Origin: Sporosarcina sp. PTS2304
GTDB lineage: Bacteria > Bacillota > Bacilli > Bacillales_A > Planococcaceae
DNA length: 64,000 nucleotides
Assembly: GCF_003351785.1 (NCBI RefSeq)
Contig: NZ_CP031230.1
Coordinates: 3,324,501 to 3,388,500 of the forward strand
Direction of reading: 5' to 3'
Part shown: piece by piece, positions 34,819 to 45,696 of the stretch
How the letters are laid out: the number at the start of each line of letters is the position of its first letter
How positions within the stretch are numbered: position 1 is the first letter of the stretch
The notes under the pieces: model-generated
The model's input: the letters and a program-made list of their open reading frames with translations, nothing else
What the model was told of the DNA's origin: nothing
Databases searched by the model: none
Translations under genes and position numbers: made by a program

Positions 34819-35676
34819 ATGCCACTCGTCTCAATGAAAGAAATGATGATTAAAGGGAAACAGCAAGGATATGCAATCGGTCAATTTAATGTGAATAACT
34901 TAGAATATGCACAAGCTATTTTACAGGCGGCGGAAGAAGAAAAGTCACCTGTAATTTTAGGTGTTTCAGAAGGGGCTGCTCGCTATATGGGCGGCTTCAA
35001 TACAGTAGTAATGATGGTGAAAGGTTTGATGAAGGATCTTGGCACGACTGTTCCTGTCGCAATCCACTTAGATCATGGCTCCAGTTTTGAAAAGTGTGAA
35101 CAGGCAATTGAGGCAGGTTTTACGTCAGTTATGATTGATGCATCTTCTAAGCCGCTTCAAGAAAATATTGAAATCACAAAAAAAGTGGTAGAACTTGCGA
35201 AACAGCATAATGTATCTGTAGAAGCGGAACTCGGAGTCGTCGGTGGCCAAGAAGACGATGTGATCGCTGACGGTGTCATCTATGCAGATCCGGCAGAGTG
35301 TAAAGAATTAGTTGAGAAAACAGGTATTGACTGCCTGGCTCCTGCACTTGGTTCTGTCCATGGCCCTTATAAAGGCGAGCCAAATTTAGGATTTGAAGAA
35401 ATGGAAGAAATTTCTAAGCAAGGCGATATTCCACTTGTATTGCATGGCGGTACAGGCATTCCGTTACAAGATATTGAACGTGCAATTTCTTTAGGAACCT
35501 CTAAAATTAACGTCAACACGGAAAATCAAATCCAAGGTACACAAGCAGTGCGTGACGTATTAGCAGCCGATGCTGACGTGTATGATCCACGTAAATATTT
35601 AACACCTATGCGTGAAGCTATCAAAACAACTGTAATTGGCAAAATGCGTGAATTTGGTAGCTCACAAAAAGCGTAA
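34819..35676 (+). CDS. fbaA: class II fructose-1,6-bisphosphate aldolase
   Basis: A 285-residue zinc-dependent aldolase of glycolysis and gluconeogenesis. The visible zinc and substrate motifs are [36 protein letters not shown] and [10 protein letters not shown], with INVNTENQ near the end. The ribosome binding site is AAGGAGG. It sits in the conserved spo0F-fbaA-tal-murA run. Confidence 0.95.
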   Translation: MPLVSMKEMMIKGKQQGYAIGQFNVNNLEYAQAILQAAEEEKSPVILGVSEGAARYMGGFNTVVMMVKGLMKDLGTTVPVAIHLDHGSSFEKCEQAIEAGFTSVMIDASSKPLQENIEITKKVVELAKQHNVSVEAELGVVGGQEDDVIADGVIYADPAECKELVEKTGIDCLAPALGSVHGPYKGEPNLGFEEMEEISKQGDIPLVLHGGTGIPLQDIERAISLGTSKINVNTENQIQGTQAVRDVLAADADVYDPRKYLTPMREAIKTTVIGKMREFGSSQKA

Positions 35677-35700
35677 CAAAAAGTATGTAGAATGTGAGGG

Positions 35701-35727
35701 AGGAGTGAAATACGTCTCCTTCTTTTT
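35701..35727 (+). terminator. weak terminator after fbaA
   Basis: AGGAG (35701-35705) pairs with CTCCT (35716-35720), followed by TCTTTTT. The stem is short. Confidence 0.4.
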
Positions 35728-35766
35728 CATTGGAAATAAAAAACAATACATCCGGGGGTAATATAC

Positions 35767-36414
35767 TTGAAATTTTTTATAGATACTGCAAACTTTGATG
35801 AGATAAAAGAAGCGCATAGCTGGGGAATTATTTCTGGCGTTACGACAAATCCTTCACTCGTCGCAAAAGAAAATATTTCATTCCACGATCGTTTGAAAGA
35901 GATTACGGCACTTGTTGCAGGTTCGGTAAGTGCAGAAGTCATCGCACTCGATGCAGAAGGTATGATTGAAGAAGGACGCAAACTAGCAAGTATAGCGAAA
36001 AATATTACAGTGAAATTGCCGATGACACCAGAAGGATTGAAAGCTTGTTCGGTATTTGCTGCAGAAGGAATCCAAACAAATGTGACACTTGTTTTTAGTG
36101 CAAACCAAGCATTACTGGCAGCACGTGCAGGAGCCACATACGTATCACCGTTCATCGGCCGCTTAGATGACATCGGACAAAATGGTGTAGAGTTAATTGA
36201 AACCATTTCTGATATTTTCACAATCCATAATTTGGACACACAAATTATTGCTGCTTCCATCAGACATCCTCAGCATATTACAGCTGCAGCATTAGCTGGC
36301 GCTCATATTGCAACGACACCGTTTAATGTGTTGCAAAGCTTATTCGCGCACCCTTTAACAGCTAAAGGAATCGATCAATTTCTAAAAGACTGGGAAACTA
36401 GAACGAATAAGTGA
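35767..36414 (+). CDS. tal: transaldolase (short TalC/Fsa type)
   Basis: A 215-residue enzyme starting at TTG 35767. The N-terminal [20 protein letters not shown] and [12 protein letters not shown], with the Schiff-base Lys in ITVKLPMT, are typical of the short transaldolase family. It moves a dihydroxyacetone unit in the pentose phosphate pathway. ywjH of B. subtilis occupies the same position. Confidence 0.93.
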   Translation: MKFFIDTANFDEIKEAHSWGIISGVTTNPSLVAKENISFHDRLKEITALVAGSVSAEVIALDAEGMIEEGRKLASIAKNITVKLPMTPEGLKACSVFAAEGIQTNVTLVFSANQALLAARAGATYVSPFIGRLDDIGQNGVELIETISDIFTIHNLDTQIIAASIRHPQHITAAALAGAHIATTPFNVLQSLFAHPLTAKGIDQFLKDWETRTNK

Positions 36415-36434
36415 TGGAACAAAAGGAGATCGAC

Positions 36435-37712
36435 ATGGACGTTTACAAAATTAAAGGTGGCAAGCGATTGCAAGGAACGATTAGAGTAAGTGGTGCGAAA
36501 AACAGCGCAGTTGCTCTAATTCCAGCAGCAATTTTAGCGGACTCGCCTGTAACAATTGCAGGCCTACCTGAGATTTCAGATGTTTTCACATTACAGGCAT
36601 TGGTCGAAGAGATCGGTGGGAAAGTAGAGATGAATGACGGTAAGATGACGATTGATCCTTCTGAAATCATTTCTATGCCTCTACCTAATGGCAATGTAAA
36701 AAAACTTCGAGCTTCCTACTATATGATGGGTGCGATGTTAGGCAAGTTCGGTCATGCGGTAATTGGTTTACCAGGTGGTTGCCATTTAGGACCTAGACCA
36801 ATCGACCAGCATATAAAAGGGTTTGAAGCGTTAGGTGCTACTGTTGAAAACGAACACGGTGCCATTTATCTGCGAGCCAATGAATTGCGCGGCGCAAAAA
36901 TTTATTTGGATGTTGTCAGTGTTGGGGCAACAATCAATATTATGTTGGCTGCAGTTAAAGCTAAAGGTAAAACAATTATAGAGAATGCAGCCAAAGAACC
37001 TGAAATTATTGATGTTGCCACGTTGCTATCGAATATGGGTGCGAATATCAAAGGGGCTGGAACGAACGTTATTCGTATTGAAGGTGTGGAAAAGCTCCAC
37101 GGAACCAAACATACGATTATTCCGGATCGAATTGAAACAGGCACGCATATGATTATGGCAGCAGCAATCGGTGATGGGATTACGATTGATAATGTGATAC
37201 CACTTCACGTAGAGGCTGTTACAGCAAAATTGCGTGAAATGGGCGTCAAAGTGGAGGTCGGTGTAGAGCAAATCCACATTCCGAAAACGGAAAAGCTTCA
37301 AGCGGTAGATGTGAAAACATTAGTTTATCCAGGTTTTCCGACAGATCTTCAGCAACCGTTCGGTGTACTTTCTACACAAGCGGAAGGGTCATCTATTTTA
37401 ACGGATACGATTTATCCTGCACGTTTCAAACAAATTGACGAACTCCGCCGCATGAATGCAGATGGTAGGGTAGAAGGGCGTTCCGCAATTATTACAGGAC
37501 CGACTCCTTTACATGCAGCGACTGTAGAAGCAACAGATTTACGTGCAGGTGCGGCGCTATTAATTGCAGGCTTACTTGCGAGTGGAGAAACTGAAATTCA
37601 AGAAATTGAGCATATCGAACGCGGGTATGGGAAAATTATTCAGAAGCTTCAAAAGCTCGGAGCGGACATTAGTAAAGTAGAAGGTAAAAAAACTGCCTCT
37701 ATTTCAGAGTGA
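36435..37712 (+). CDS. murA: UDP-N-acetylglucosamine 1-carboxyvinyltransferase (second MurA, MurAB/MurZ type)
   Basis: A 425-residue enzyme from ATG 36435, with AAAAGGAG before it. It adds enolpyruvate to UDP-GlcNAc, the first committed step of peptidoglycan synthesis. The catalytic Cys is kept in [15 protein letters not shown], and [10 protein letters not shown] and the C-terminal [11 protein letters not shown] are typical. Another murA lies at 62735. This one is the equivalent of murAB by its place between tal and glpX. Confidence 0.93.
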   Translation: MDVYKIKGGKRLQGTIRVSGAKNSAVALIPAAILADSPVTIAGLPEISDVFTLQALVEEIGGKVEMNDGKMTIDPSEIISMPLPNGNVKKLRASYYMMGAMLGKFGHAVIGLPGGCHLGPRPIDQHIKGFEALGATVENEHGAIYLRANELRGAKIYLDVVSVGATINIMLAAVKAKGKTIIENAAKEPEIIDVATLLSNMGANIKGAGTNVIRIEGVEKLHGTKHTIIPDRIETGTHMIMAAAIGDGITIDNVIPLHVEAVTAKLREMGVKVEVGVEQIHIPKTEKLQAVDVKTLVYPGFPTDLQQPFGVLSTQAEGSSILTDTIYPARFKQIDELRRMNADGRVEGRSAIITGPTPLHAATVEATDLRAGAALLIAGLLASGETEIQEIEHIERGYGKIIQKLQKLGADISKVEGKKTASISE

Positions 37713-37847
37713 CGCTAATTGCCAATTCGTGTATAATAGATTCCAACGACACATTCGGAGTGAGAAATTGCTCTAGATGCGAACGTAGGTAAATCGAAAG
37801 GTGAAATGCGATTCGTATTTTACCACAAACAGGAGGAACAAAACATT

Positions 37848-38813
37848 ATGGAACGTAGTTTATCAATGGAATTAGTACGTGTGACAGAAGCGGCAGCCGT
37901 TGCGGCAGCTCGCTGGATGGGACGCGGTTTGAAAAACGAAGCAGACGACGCTGCAACTGAAGCGATGCGTCAAGTATTCGATACAATCCCAATGGAAGGT
38001 GTAGTAGTCATTGGTGAAGGTGAGATGGACGAAGCACCTATGCTTTATATCGGTGAAGAACTAGGAACTGGTCACGGTCCGGCGGTAGATGTTGCAGTCG
38101 ACCCTTTAGAAGGAACGAATATTGTCGCAGCAGGCGGATGGAACGCGCTGGCAGTTTTAGCGGTAGCTGACAAAGGTAACCTTTTGAATGCCCCTGATAT
38201 GTATATGGATAAAATTGCAGTAGGTCCTGAAGCGGTTGGTAAAATTAATATCGATGCAACTGTTACAGAAAACTTACATGCAGTAGCCAAAGCAAAAAAC
38301 AAAGAAGTAGGCGACTTAGTAGCATCTGTCTTAAATCGTGAACGTCATAAAGACATTATTGATGAGATTCGTTCGGCTGGTGCTCGCATTAAGTTAATCA
38401 ATGATGGCGACGTAGCAGCTGCAATCAATACAGCATTCGATGACACGGGTGTAGATATTTTATTCGGAATGGGCGGCGCTCCTGAAGGGGTCATCGCAGC
38501 TGTCGGATTAAAATGTTTAGGTGGAGAGATTCAAGGACGTTTAGTTCCTTCAAATGATGAAGAACGCGAACGTTGCATTAAAATGGGCATCGATGTAGAT
38601 AAAGTATTGATGATGGACGACTTAGTCAAAGGCGATGACTGTATTTTCGCTGCAACAGGCGTAACAGATGGTGAATTGATGGATGGCGTACAGTTTAAAG
38701 GGTCATATTGCCGTACACAATCACTAGTCATGCGCTCTAAGTCGGGTACTATTCGATTTGTAGAAGGTCGCCACAGCATGAAGAAAAAACCTCTTCTCGT
38801 TATGCAAGACTAA
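37848..38813 (+). CDS. glpX: class II fructose-1,6-bisphosphatase GlpX
   Basis: A 321-residue protein starting at ATG 37848 behind AGGAGG; the frame is open further upstream without a better start. Metal and phosphate motifs are present: [26 protein letters not shown] and [13 protein letters not shown]. It dephosphorylates fructose-1,6-bisphosphate in gluconeogenesis. It lies upstream of rho, as in B. subtilis. Confidence 0.93.
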   Translation: MERSLSMELVRVTEAAAVAAARWMGRGLKNEADDAATEAMRQVFDTIPMEGVVVIGEGEMDEAPMLYIGEELGTGHGPAVDVAVDPLEGTNIVAAGGWNALAVLAVADKGNLLNAPDMYMDKIAVGPEAVGKINIDATVTENLHAVAKAKNKEVGDLVASVLNRERHKDIIDEIRSAGARIKLINDGDVAAAINTAFDDTGVDILFGMGGAPEGVIAAVGLKCLGGEIQGRLVPSNDEERERCIKMGIDVDKVLMMDDLVKGDDCIFAATGVTDGELMDGVQFKGSYCRTQSLVMRSKSGTIRFVEGRHSMKKKPLLVMQD

Positions 38814-38891
38814 CTCCCACACTACCCGGTGTCACAGCCGGGATTCTATTTCCAAAACTATGAATGATCCATAATGCCAAGTTATAGTAAA

Positions 38892-38923
38892 AGAAAGGAA
38901 GCTGCGTAACGTACTTCCTTTCT
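38892..38923 (+). terminator. terminator between glpX and rho
   Basis: AGAAAGGAAG (38892-38901) pairs perfectly with CTTCCTTTCT (38914-38923), followed by ATTTAATTT. Confidence 0.65.
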
Positions 38924-38974
38924 ATTTAATTTGCACAAAAATCCCTATATTAAAATGAAGAGTGGTGCACACTG

Positions 38975-40258
38975 ATGACGATGATTACCCTGGCAGACCT
39001 CGAGAGTATGACGTTGAAGGATCTATACTCCCTTGCGAAGCAGTTTAAAGTCACAAATTATAGTAAGTTAACAAAGAAAGAATTAATCTTTGCTATTTTG
39101 AAATCCCGAGCAGAACAAGAAGGCTTCTTTTTCATGGAAGGTGTCTTGGAAATTATCCAATCGGAAGGATATGGCTTCTTACGACCGATCAATTATTCAT
39201 CTAGTTCAGAAGACATTTACATATCTGCTTCCCAAATTCGCCGTTTTGACTTGCGTAACGGAGATAAAGTAACAGGGAAAGTACGTCCGCCTAAAGAAAA
39301 TGAACGTTTCTACGGCTTGTTGCAAGTTGAAGCGGTCAACGGCCAAAACCCTGAAGTAGCCCGTGAACGCGTGCATTTTCCTGCCTTGACTCCTCTTTAT
39401 CCAGATCGTCAAATACGTTTAGAAACAACAAAAAATCGTATTTCTACACGTATTATGGATCTTGTATCGCCTGTCGGATTCGGGCAACGTGGATTAATCG
39501 TCGCTCCCCCAAAAGCAGGAAAGACGATGCTGTTAAAAGAAATTGCCAATGCGATAACGACCAATCATCCGGAAGCGGAACTAATCGTTTTGCTAATCGA
39601 TGAGCGTCCGGAAGAAGTAACTGATATCGAACGTTCAGTGAATGCGGATGTAGTGAGCTCAACATTTGATGAAGTCCCACAAAACCACGTGAAAGTTGCG
39701 GAACTTGTACTTGAACGTGCGATGCGTCTAGTGGAGCATAAACGTGATGTCATTATTTTAATGGACTCTATAACTCGACTGGCTCGTGCATTTAACTTAG
39801 TAATTCCGCCAAGTGGACGGACGTTATCCGGAGGGATTGACCCGGCAGCATTCCACCGTCCGAAACGATTCTTCGGTGCAGCGCGTAATCTTGAAGAAGG
39901 CGGTAGCTTAACTATTTTGGCGACTGCTTTGATTGAAACAGGCTCACGCATGGACGAAGTAATTTACGAAGAGTTTAAAGGAACGGGTAATATGGAACTT
40001 CATCTAGACCGCAGTCTTGCAGAGCGCCGAATTTTTCCAGCGATGGACATTCGCCGTTCTGGTACGAGAAAAGAAGACCTTCTCATTCCGGCGGATAAAC
40101 TTGAAAAACTATGGGCTATTAGAAAAACATTTTCTGACGCGCCGGACTTCGCAGAACGCTTCCTGCGAAAACTTCGTCAATCTGAAAATAATGAAGAATT
40201 TTTTGATAAGCTAAACGAAGAAATGAAAGCACACCGTAAAGGCAAAGGGTTGATTTAA
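38975..40258 (+). CDS. rho: transcription termination factor Rho
   Basis: A 427-residue hexameric RNA helicase. The N-terminal Rho_N helical part (SMTLKDLYSLAKQFKV) is followed by the cold-shock-like RNA-binding domain (GFLRPINYSSSSEDIYISASQ is split by family consensus) and the ATPase domain, with Walker A VAPPKAGKTMLLKE, Walker B VIILMDSITRLARA and the Q-loop region PSGRTLSGGIDP. All motifs are intact. ATG 38981 is an alternative start. Confidence 0.95.
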   Translation: MTMITLADLESMTLKDLYSLAKQFKVTNYSKLTKKELIFAILKSRAEQEGFFFMEGVLEIIQSEGYGFLRPINYSSSSEDIYISASQIRRFDLRNGDKVTGKVRPPKENERFYGLLQVEAVNGQNPEVARERVHFPALTPLYPDRQIRLETTKNRISTRIMDLVSPVGFGQRGLIVAPPKAGKTMLLKEIANAITTNHPEAELIVLLIDERPEEVTDIERSVNADVVSSTFDEVPQNHVKVAELVLERAMRLVEHKRDVIILMDSITRLARAFNLVIPPSGRTLSGGIDPAAFHRPKRFFGAARNLEEGGSLTILATALIETGSRMDEVIYEEFKGTGNMELHLDRSLAERRIFPAMDIRRSGTRKEDLLIPADKLEKLWAIRKTFSDAPDFAERFLRKLRQSENNEEFFDKLNEEMKAHRKGKGLI

Positions 40259-40293
40259 CAAGGCGGTAGCCAATAAAAATGCGAATCAAACAG

Positions 40294-40470
40294 TTGCACA
40301 ATACGTATGATTTTGCTATACTGTTCAAGTACGGTTTTTCCGTGCACTGCATATGCGGCTGACACAAACGGGCCGTGTAAGGCATCGATCCGTTTTATTG
40401 ACAACTGGTCAATAAAACACCCGAAATTTATACTCTGTTCCAGATGGTTCAGGGCGAGAGGAGAGAGACC
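40294..40470 (+). promoter_or_regulatory. rpmE promoter and structured leader
   Basis: TTGCAC (40294-40299), 17 bp, TATACT (40317-40322) form a good sigma-A promoter. The leader of about 140 bases holds a strong hairpin, GTTTTATTGAC pairing with GTCAATAAAAC near 40391-40417. It may be an autoregulatory ribosomal-protein leader of the kind described upstream of L31 in Firmicutes; I cannot confirm the fold by eye. Confidence 0.5.
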
Positions 40471-40471
40471 G

Positions 40472-40690
40472 ATGAAAGCAGGAATTCATCCTAATTACAA
40501 AGTTGCAAATGTAACTTGCTCATGTGGCAATAAATTTGAAACAGGTTCTGTAAAAGAAGACATTCGCGTAGAAGTATGTTCAGAATGTCATCCATTCTAC
40601 ACAGGACGTCAGAAGTTTGCTACAGCAGACGGCCGTGTTGACCGTTTCAACAAAAAATACGGCATCAAGGTTGAACAAGAACAAGAGTAA
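40472..40690 (+). CDS. rpmE: 50S ribosomal protein L31 (zinc-binding type)
   Basis: A 72-residue protein with the zinc-binding CSCG and [10 protein letters not shown] motifs that define the C+ form of L31, then [11 protein letters not shown]. It is expressed when zinc is sufficient. The ribosome binding site is GAGAGGAGAGA. Confidence 0.95.
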   Translation: MKAGIHPNYKVANVTCSCGNKFETGSVKEDIRVEVCSECHPFYTGRQKFATADGRVDRFNKKYGIKVEQEQE

Positions 40691-40701
40691 TCAAATGCCA
40701 G

Positions 40702-40740
40702 ATACCCGTCAGGTGCAGTCGTGCCAGACGGGTATTTTTA
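40702..40740 (+). terminator. rpmE terminator
   Basis: ATACCCGTC (40702-40710) pairs with GACGGGTAT (40727-40735), then TTTTT. Confidence 0.85.
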
Positions 40741-40773
40741 TCATGAAGTATAATAGGTCGCGTGCGTGATATT

Positions 40774-41267
40774 GCGCTCATAGAACATGATGTAGCGCTC
40801 ATAGACTGTGGTGTTGCGCTCATAGAACCTGGAGTAGCGCTCATAGACTGAGATGTAGCGCTCATAGACCGAGTAGTTGCGCTCATAGACCGAGGAGTAG
40901 CGCTCATAGACCGAGATGTAGCGCTCATAGATCGAGTAGTAGCGCTCATAGACCGAGGAATAACGCTCATAGACCGTGGTGTTGCGCTCATAGAACCTGG
41001 AGTAGCGCTCATAGATCGAGTAGTAGCGCTCATAGAACCTGGAGTAGCGCTCATAGACCGTGGTGTAGCGCTCATAGAACCTGGAGTAGCGCTCATAGAC
41101 CGAGGAGTAGCGCTCATAGATCGAGGAGTAGCGCTCATAGACCGTGGAATAACGCTCATAGACCGAGGTGTAGCGCTCATAGACCGAGTAGTAACGCTCA
41201 TAGACCGAGGTGTAGCGCTCATAGACCGAGGTGTAGCGCTCATAGAACATGGTGTAGCGCTCATAAA
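40774..41267. repeat. 21-bp tandem repeat array (23 full units)
   Basis: Every 21 bp from 40774 the core GCGCTCATAG (or ACGCTCATAG) recurs, followed by 11 variable bases drawn from a small set such as ACCGAGGTGTA, AACCTGGAGTA and ATCGAGTAGTA. Twenty-three full units end at 41256 and a partial one reaches 41267. The reverse strand has open frames of 7-residue repeats (MSATPRS and YERYSSV types), with no ribosome binding site. The core is the same as in the array at 27498. Confidence 0.95.
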
Positions 41268-41311
41268 AACAAAAAACATATACATAACACGACAGCGAAA
41301 GGAGATTGAAC

Positions 41312-41902
41312 ATGTACGTTTCAATGCAAGGCGGCTGGATGGAAGTCATCTGCGGCAGTATGTTTTCAGGTAAATCGGAGGAGTTAATTCGTCGGATCCG
41401 TCGAGCAGAATTTGCAAAGCAGAAGATCGCGGTATTCAAACCGGCAATTGACGACCGATATAGTGAGGAAGCGGTAGTCAGTCACGATGGCACATCTATG
41501 ATTGCCAATCCTATTCGTAAAGCTTGTGAAATACCTAATCTTGTATCAGATGATTTCGATGTGGTCGCTATTGATGAAGCGCAGTTTTTCGATGAAGAAA
41601 TACTCGAAGTGGCGATTAGCTTAGCGGATCGCGGATTTCGTGTCATTGTCGCAGGACTCGATCAAGACTTCAGAGGAGAACCTTTTGGACCGATGCCTCA
41701 ATTGATGGCTGTTGCGGAACTTGTGACAAAACTGCAAGCGGTTTGTACAGTTTGTGGATCTCCTTCAAGTCGTACTCAACGTTTAATCAATGGACAACCT
41801 GCTCGCTATGATGATCCGATTATTTTAGTAGGAGCTTCAGAAGCTTATGAACCACGTTGTCGATTACATCACGAAGTGCCGGTAAATGCGCACGTCAAAT
41901 AA
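41312..41902 (+). CDS. tdk: thymidine kinase
   Basis: A 196-residue type II thymidine kinase. The P-loop is [11 protein letters not shown], the second ATP motif [11 protein letters not shown], and the zinc motif [13 protein letters not shown] with a second Cys at [11 protein letters not shown]. It salvages thymidine to dTMP. The start ATG follows AAAGGAG by eight bases, 45 bp after the repeat array. Confidence 0.95.
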   Translation: MYVSMQGGWMEVICGSMFSGKSEELIRRIRRAEFAKQKIAVFKPAIDDRYSEEAVVSHDGTSMIANPIRKACEIPNLVSDDFDVVAIDEAQFFDEEILEVAISLADRGFRVIVAGLDQDFRGEPFGPMPQLMAVAELVTKLQAVCTVCGSPSSRTQRLINGQPARYDDPIILVGASEAYEPRCRLHHEVPVNAHVK

Positions 41903-42000
41903 TACACTGTGCCGTCTATCCATCAGCTTGAAAGGATAGGCGGTTCTGCTATACACAAATTTTCATGGAAAACAAACATATTAGAAGAGGTGAAATCATT

Positions 42001-43077
42001 ATGTTCGATAGACTGCAAGCAGTAGAGGATCGTTATGATCGGCTCAATGAATTACTCAGTGATCCCGAAATCGTCAATGACTTGGATAAATTACGCACAT
42101 ACTCAAAAGAACAATCTGACCTTCAAGAAACCGTGGAAGTATATCGCGAATATAAAGAAGTTCAAGCTCAATATAAAAGCGCAAAAGAGATGCAAGAAGA
42201 ACATTTGGATGAGGAAATGAAAGAACTCGTGAAAATGGAAATTGACGAGTTGGAAGAGCGCATCGAGTCATTAGAAGAACAGTTAAAAGTTCTGCTCATC
42301 CCGAAAGACCCGAATGATAATAAAAGCGTCATTATGGAAATTCGTGGCGCAGCGGGTGGAGACGAAGCGGCTCTATTCGCAGGAAGTCTATATCGCATGT
42401 ACACAAGGTACGCCGAAGCGAATCATTGGAAAGTAGAAGTGCTGGATTCTTCGCCGACTGAACTTGGTGGTTTTAAAGAGATCATTTTTATGATTGATGG
42501 AACGGGTGCGTACTCAAAATTGAAATATGAAAATGGAGCGCATCGAGTGCAGCGTGTACCAGAAACGGAGTCGGGTGGACGGACGCATACATCTACAGCA
42601 ACAGTCGCTTGTTTGCCTGAAACAGAAGAAGTGGAAATCGAAATTCATGAAAAAGATATTCGCACAGATACGTTTGCTTCGTCAGGACCAGGAGGACAAT
42701 CGGTTAATACGACGATGTCTGCCGTTCGACTCACGCATTTACCAACGGGTATCACAGTATCTATTCAAGATGAAAAATCTCAAATTAAAAATAAAGAAAA
42801 AGCAATGAAAGTATTACGTGCGCGTGTGAATGATAAGTTTATGCAAGAAGCGCAAGCGGAGTATGATGAAAAGAGAAAGTCAGCAGTTGGTTCAGGTGAT
42901 CGTTCTGAGCGAATCCGCACATATAACTTCCCGCAAAATCGCGTCACCGATCATCGAATAGGGCTCACGATTCAGAAGCTCGATCAAATCATCGAAGGGA
43001 AATTAGATGAAGTCATCAATGCATTGATTATTGAAGAACAAGCACATCGTTTAGAAAGTTTGGATCGAAATGACTGA
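42001..43077 (+). CDS. prfA: peptide chain release factor 1
   Basis: A 358-residue factor; the start is ATG 42001, since AGAAGAGGTG lies just upstream. The codon-recognition region follows [16 protein letters not shown], and the GGQ motif that triggers peptidyl-tRNA hydrolysis is [12 protein letters not shown]. It reads UAA and UAG. It overlaps prmC, which encodes the methylase of the GGQ glutamine, by 8 bp. Confidence 0.95.
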   Translation: MFDRLQAVEDRYDRLNELLSDPEIVNDLDKLRTYSKEQSDLQETVEVYREYKEVQAQYKSAKEMQEEHLDEEMKELVKMEIDELEERIESLEEQLKVLLIPKDPNDNKSVIMEIRGAAGGDEAALFAGSLYRMYTRYAEANHWKVEVLDSSPTELGGFKEIIFMIDGTGAYSKLKYENGAHRVQRVPETESGGRTHTSTATVACLPETEEVEIEIHEKDIRTDTFASSGPGGQSVNTTMSAVRLTHLPTGITVSIQDEKSQIKNKEKAMKVLRARVNDKFMQEAQAEYDEKRKSAVGSGDRSERIRTYNFPQNRVTDHRIGLTIQKLDQIIEGKLDEVINALIIEEQAHRLESLDRND

Positions 43078-43921
43078 GACGATTTTAGAATCAGTCAGAC
43101 GGGCAGAGCAGATTTTAGACGCCCGCGGACTGGAAACTAGAACGGCTGAAATGGCGATGCTTGCTGTAACAGGGAAAAGCCGAGCGAATTACTTAGCTAG
43201 TTTGCAAGAACACCTTCCGCTAGAACCTTGCACGTTATTTTGGTCATATATAACCGAACTCGTTACAGGAAAGCCGATTCAATACATTTTAGGCGAAGAA
43301 TCATTTTATGGTCTTTCATTTGAAGTGAATGAACATGTGTTAATCCCCCGACCAGAGACGGAAGAATTGGTTTATTATGCGATCGAACGGGCGAGTAGGA
43401 TGTTTGGTGATGAAAAGATTCAAATGGCTGACATCGGAACGGGCAGCGGAGCAATTGCTTTAGCATTTAAAACAGAATATCCGCAAGCAGAAGTGACGGC
43501 GACTGATTATAGTGAAAAAGCACTTGAAGTCGCAAAACGTAATGCAGAAAGAAATCGCGTCGATATTACATTCTTACAAGGAGATATGGAAGAACCGCTC
43601 GAACAAAGAAAGTGGGATATTATTTTATCCAATCCTCCTTATATCGCACCTTACGAGAAAGACCAAATGTCGGCAACTGTCTATGACTTTGAGCCGGAGT
43701 CTGCTTTATTTGCAGAGGAAGACGGATTGTATTTTTACCGCAGACTCGCTGAAAAATTACCGTCTTTAATGAATCGACCGGCACTCATTGGATTCGAAAT
43801 AGGTTATCAACAAGGGGAAATGGTGCGGCAATATCTCCAAAAATCCTTCCCGGACGCAAAAGTAGAAGTTGTGCAAGATATCAATAAAAAGGATCGAATG
43901 ATATTTTGTGAGATTCGATGA
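43070..43921 (+). CDS. prmC: release factor glutamine methyltransferase PrmC
   Basis: A 283-residue S-adenosylmethionine-dependent enzyme. The cofactor motif is [15 protein letters not shown] and the glutamine-binding motif [15 protein letters not shown]. It methylates the GGQ glutamine of release factors, including the one encoded by the overlapping prfA. Confidence 0.94.
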   Translation: MTETILESVRRAEQILDARGLETRTAEMAMLAVTGKSRANYLASLQEHLPLEPCTLFWSYITELVTGKPIQYILGEESFYGLSFEVNEHVLIPRPETEELVYYAIERASRMFGDEKIQMADIGTGSGAIALAFKTEYPQAEVTATDYSEKALEVAKRNAERNRVDITFLQGDMEEPLEQRKWDIILSNPPYIAPYEKDQMSATVYDFEPESALFAEEDGLYFYRRLAEKLPSLMNRPALIGFEIGYQQGEMVRQYLQKSFPDAKVEVVQDINKKDRMIFCEIR

Positions 43922-43968
43922 ATAAAATATCCTCCTGCGGGTCATGATAGAGTGCAGGAGGGGATGAC

Positions 43969-44532
43969 ATGTTACAAGATTATCCAATTACACAACAACC
44001 AGCGAAGATATCGAAACTAGTAGCTTTTATAGAATTTGTACTCGTATTACTTGCGATCCAAAGTGTTCTATTATTATTCAGTCAAGAAGTGCCGACAAGT
44101 GAAGCGGCACAATTTCGAATTCTAGCAAACTCCAATACAGCAGCCGATCAACAAATGAAACTACAAGTTCAAACGGCTATTGCCCCATTACTAGAACAAG
44201 CGCTGAATCAAACGCCCACTAAACAAATAAATGAGCAATTACTAGTATTGAAGCCGCAAATTATTGAGCGTGCCCGTCAACAAGCGAATGGATTACCTAT
44301 TACGTTTGAACATAGCGCTGCGTTAATTCCGCCGAAAAGAATCGGCTTTGCGATCCAGCAACAAGGTGTCTATGATGCGTATATTTTGAAAATAGGCAGA
44401 GGAAAAGGGGATAATTGGTGGTGTGCATTATTCCCGAATGTTTGTTTTCCAGAAGAAGCAACAGTAGCTGAAACAGAAGAAGAACCTGTTACATTTTTCA
44501 TTTGGGAGTGGATAAAATCATGGTTCTCATAA
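43969..44532 (+). CDS. spoIIR: SpoIIR, stage II sporulation signalling protein
   Basis: A 187-residue protein behind AGGAGGGG. One N-terminal membrane or signal segment (IEFVLVLLAIQSVLLLFS) is followed by the SpoIIR domain (FRILANSNTAADQQMKLQVQ, GDNWWCALFPNVCF) and a C-terminal aromatic tail. SpoIIR is made in the forespore and triggers SpoIIGA to process pro-sigma-E in the mother cell. It is shorter than B. subtilis SpoIIR (about 224 residues), but the domain seems complete. Confidence 0.88.
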   Translation: MLQDYPITQQPAKISKLVAFIEFVLVLLAIQSVLLLFSQEVPTSEAAQFRILANSNTAADQQMKLQVQTAIAPLLEQALNQTPTKQINEQLLVLKPQIIERARQQANGLPITFEHSAALIPPKRIGFAIQQQGVYDAYILKIGRGKGDNWWCALFPNVCFPEEATVAETEEEPVTFFIWEWIKSWFS

Positions 44533-44592
44533 AACTATTCACAGTTTTTGTGGATAATTCATAGGGAATGTGTATAAGAAGGAGTTGAGAAC

Positions 44593-45624
44593 GTGAAGAC
44601 GATGAAGGAAATAGTGGATAACACTGTTGGTAAAGAGGAAAGCTATACACAGGCTGTGGATATTCTTAAGTCTGGAGGGGTTGTTGCATTTCCGACTGAA
44701 ACAGTTTATGGTCTCGGAGCTGTCGCAACAGATGAAAAAGCAGTGCAGCGGATATTTGAAGCGAAAGGAAGACCGGCTGATAATCCGTTGATTGTACATA
44801 TTGGAAGAAAACAAGATGTTGCGCAGTACGTGGCTGACGTTCCCAAAGTGGCGGAAGTTCTAATGGAAGAATTTTGGCCCGGCCCACTAACGTTAGTGAT
44901 GGAGAAAAAGCCGGGAGTCATTGCTGAAACGGTGACAGCGGGGATGCATACGGTTGCGATTCGTATGCCGGATCATCCGGTAGCTCTGCAATTATTACAA
45001 AAACTGAAATTGCCATTAGCCGCGCCGAGTGCCAACCGAAGTGGAAAGCCAAGTCCGACTGAAGCTGAACACGTGTATCATGATTTAATGGGAAAAATTC
45101 CATTAATCTTAGACGGCGGCGCTACGGGTATTGGTGTAGAATCTACCGTTTTGGACGTTACTGTCACACCGCCAGTTATTTTACGTCCGGGCGGCATATC
45201 TAAAGAGCAGATAGAAGAACTCATTGGTACAGTGCATGTAGCTACCAAACCAGAAGACGAAATTCAAACACCCCGTGCACCAGGGATGAAATATACACAT
45301 TACGCGCCCGATGCACCGTTATTCGTAATCGAGCCAAATCTTGCAGTCATAGAACATGCGTTAGATCATATTCATCAACAGAAAAAGCGTGCAGCTATTA
45401 TTGGACCTGATGAGTTATACACAGAGAAAGCAGACTGGTACTTTTCAACAGGTTCAATCGACAGTCAAGAATCGTTGGCTACCAATCTATATAGAGCGAT
45501 TCGTCAATGCGATACAACAGACGCGGATATGATTTTAGCGATAGAAACGGATCTTTCAGGCATCGGTGCCGCTGTTATGAACCGACTAGAAAAAGCTTCG
45601 GATGGAAAACGATTTTCCGAATGA
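44593..45624 (+). CDS. L-threonylcarbamoyladenylate synthase (Sua5/YwlC)
   Basis: A 343-residue protein starting at GTG behind AAGGAGTTG. The YrdC domain fills residues 15-200 (VAFPTETVYGLGA, RPADNPLIVHI, APSANRSGKPSPT), followed by a Sua5 C-terminal domain (GMKYTHYAPDAPL). It makes threonylcarbamoyl-AMP for the t6A37 modification of ANN-reading tRNAs. Confidence 0.92.
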   Translation: MKTMKEIVDNTVGKEESYTQAVDILKSGGVVAFPTETVYGLGAVATDEKAVQRIFEAKGRPADNPLIVHIGRKQDVAQYVADVPKVAEVLMEEFWPGPLTLVMEKKPGVIAETVTAGMHTVAIRMPDHPVALQLLQKLKLPLAAPSANRSGKPSPTEAEHVYHDLMGKIPLILDGGATGIGVESTVLDVTVTPPVILRPGGISKEQIEELIGTVHVATKPEDEIQTPRAPGMKYTHYAPDAPLFVIEPNLAVIEHALDHIHQQKKRAAIIGPDELYTEKADWYFSTGSIDSQESLATNLYRAIRQCDTTDADMILAIETDLSGIGAAVMNRLEKASDGKRFSE

Positions 45625-45696
45625 AATAATCTATGAATAGCCCCCTTAAGCAATCGCATAAGATGACTAGATGCGAACTGCGAGGGGGCTTATTCA

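Noticed and set aside
40665..41439. Frames of 7-residue repeats (MSATPRS and YERYSSV types) on the minus strand
   Set aside because: They are a by-product of the 21-bp array and run into rpmE and tdk in the opposite direction, with no start signals.
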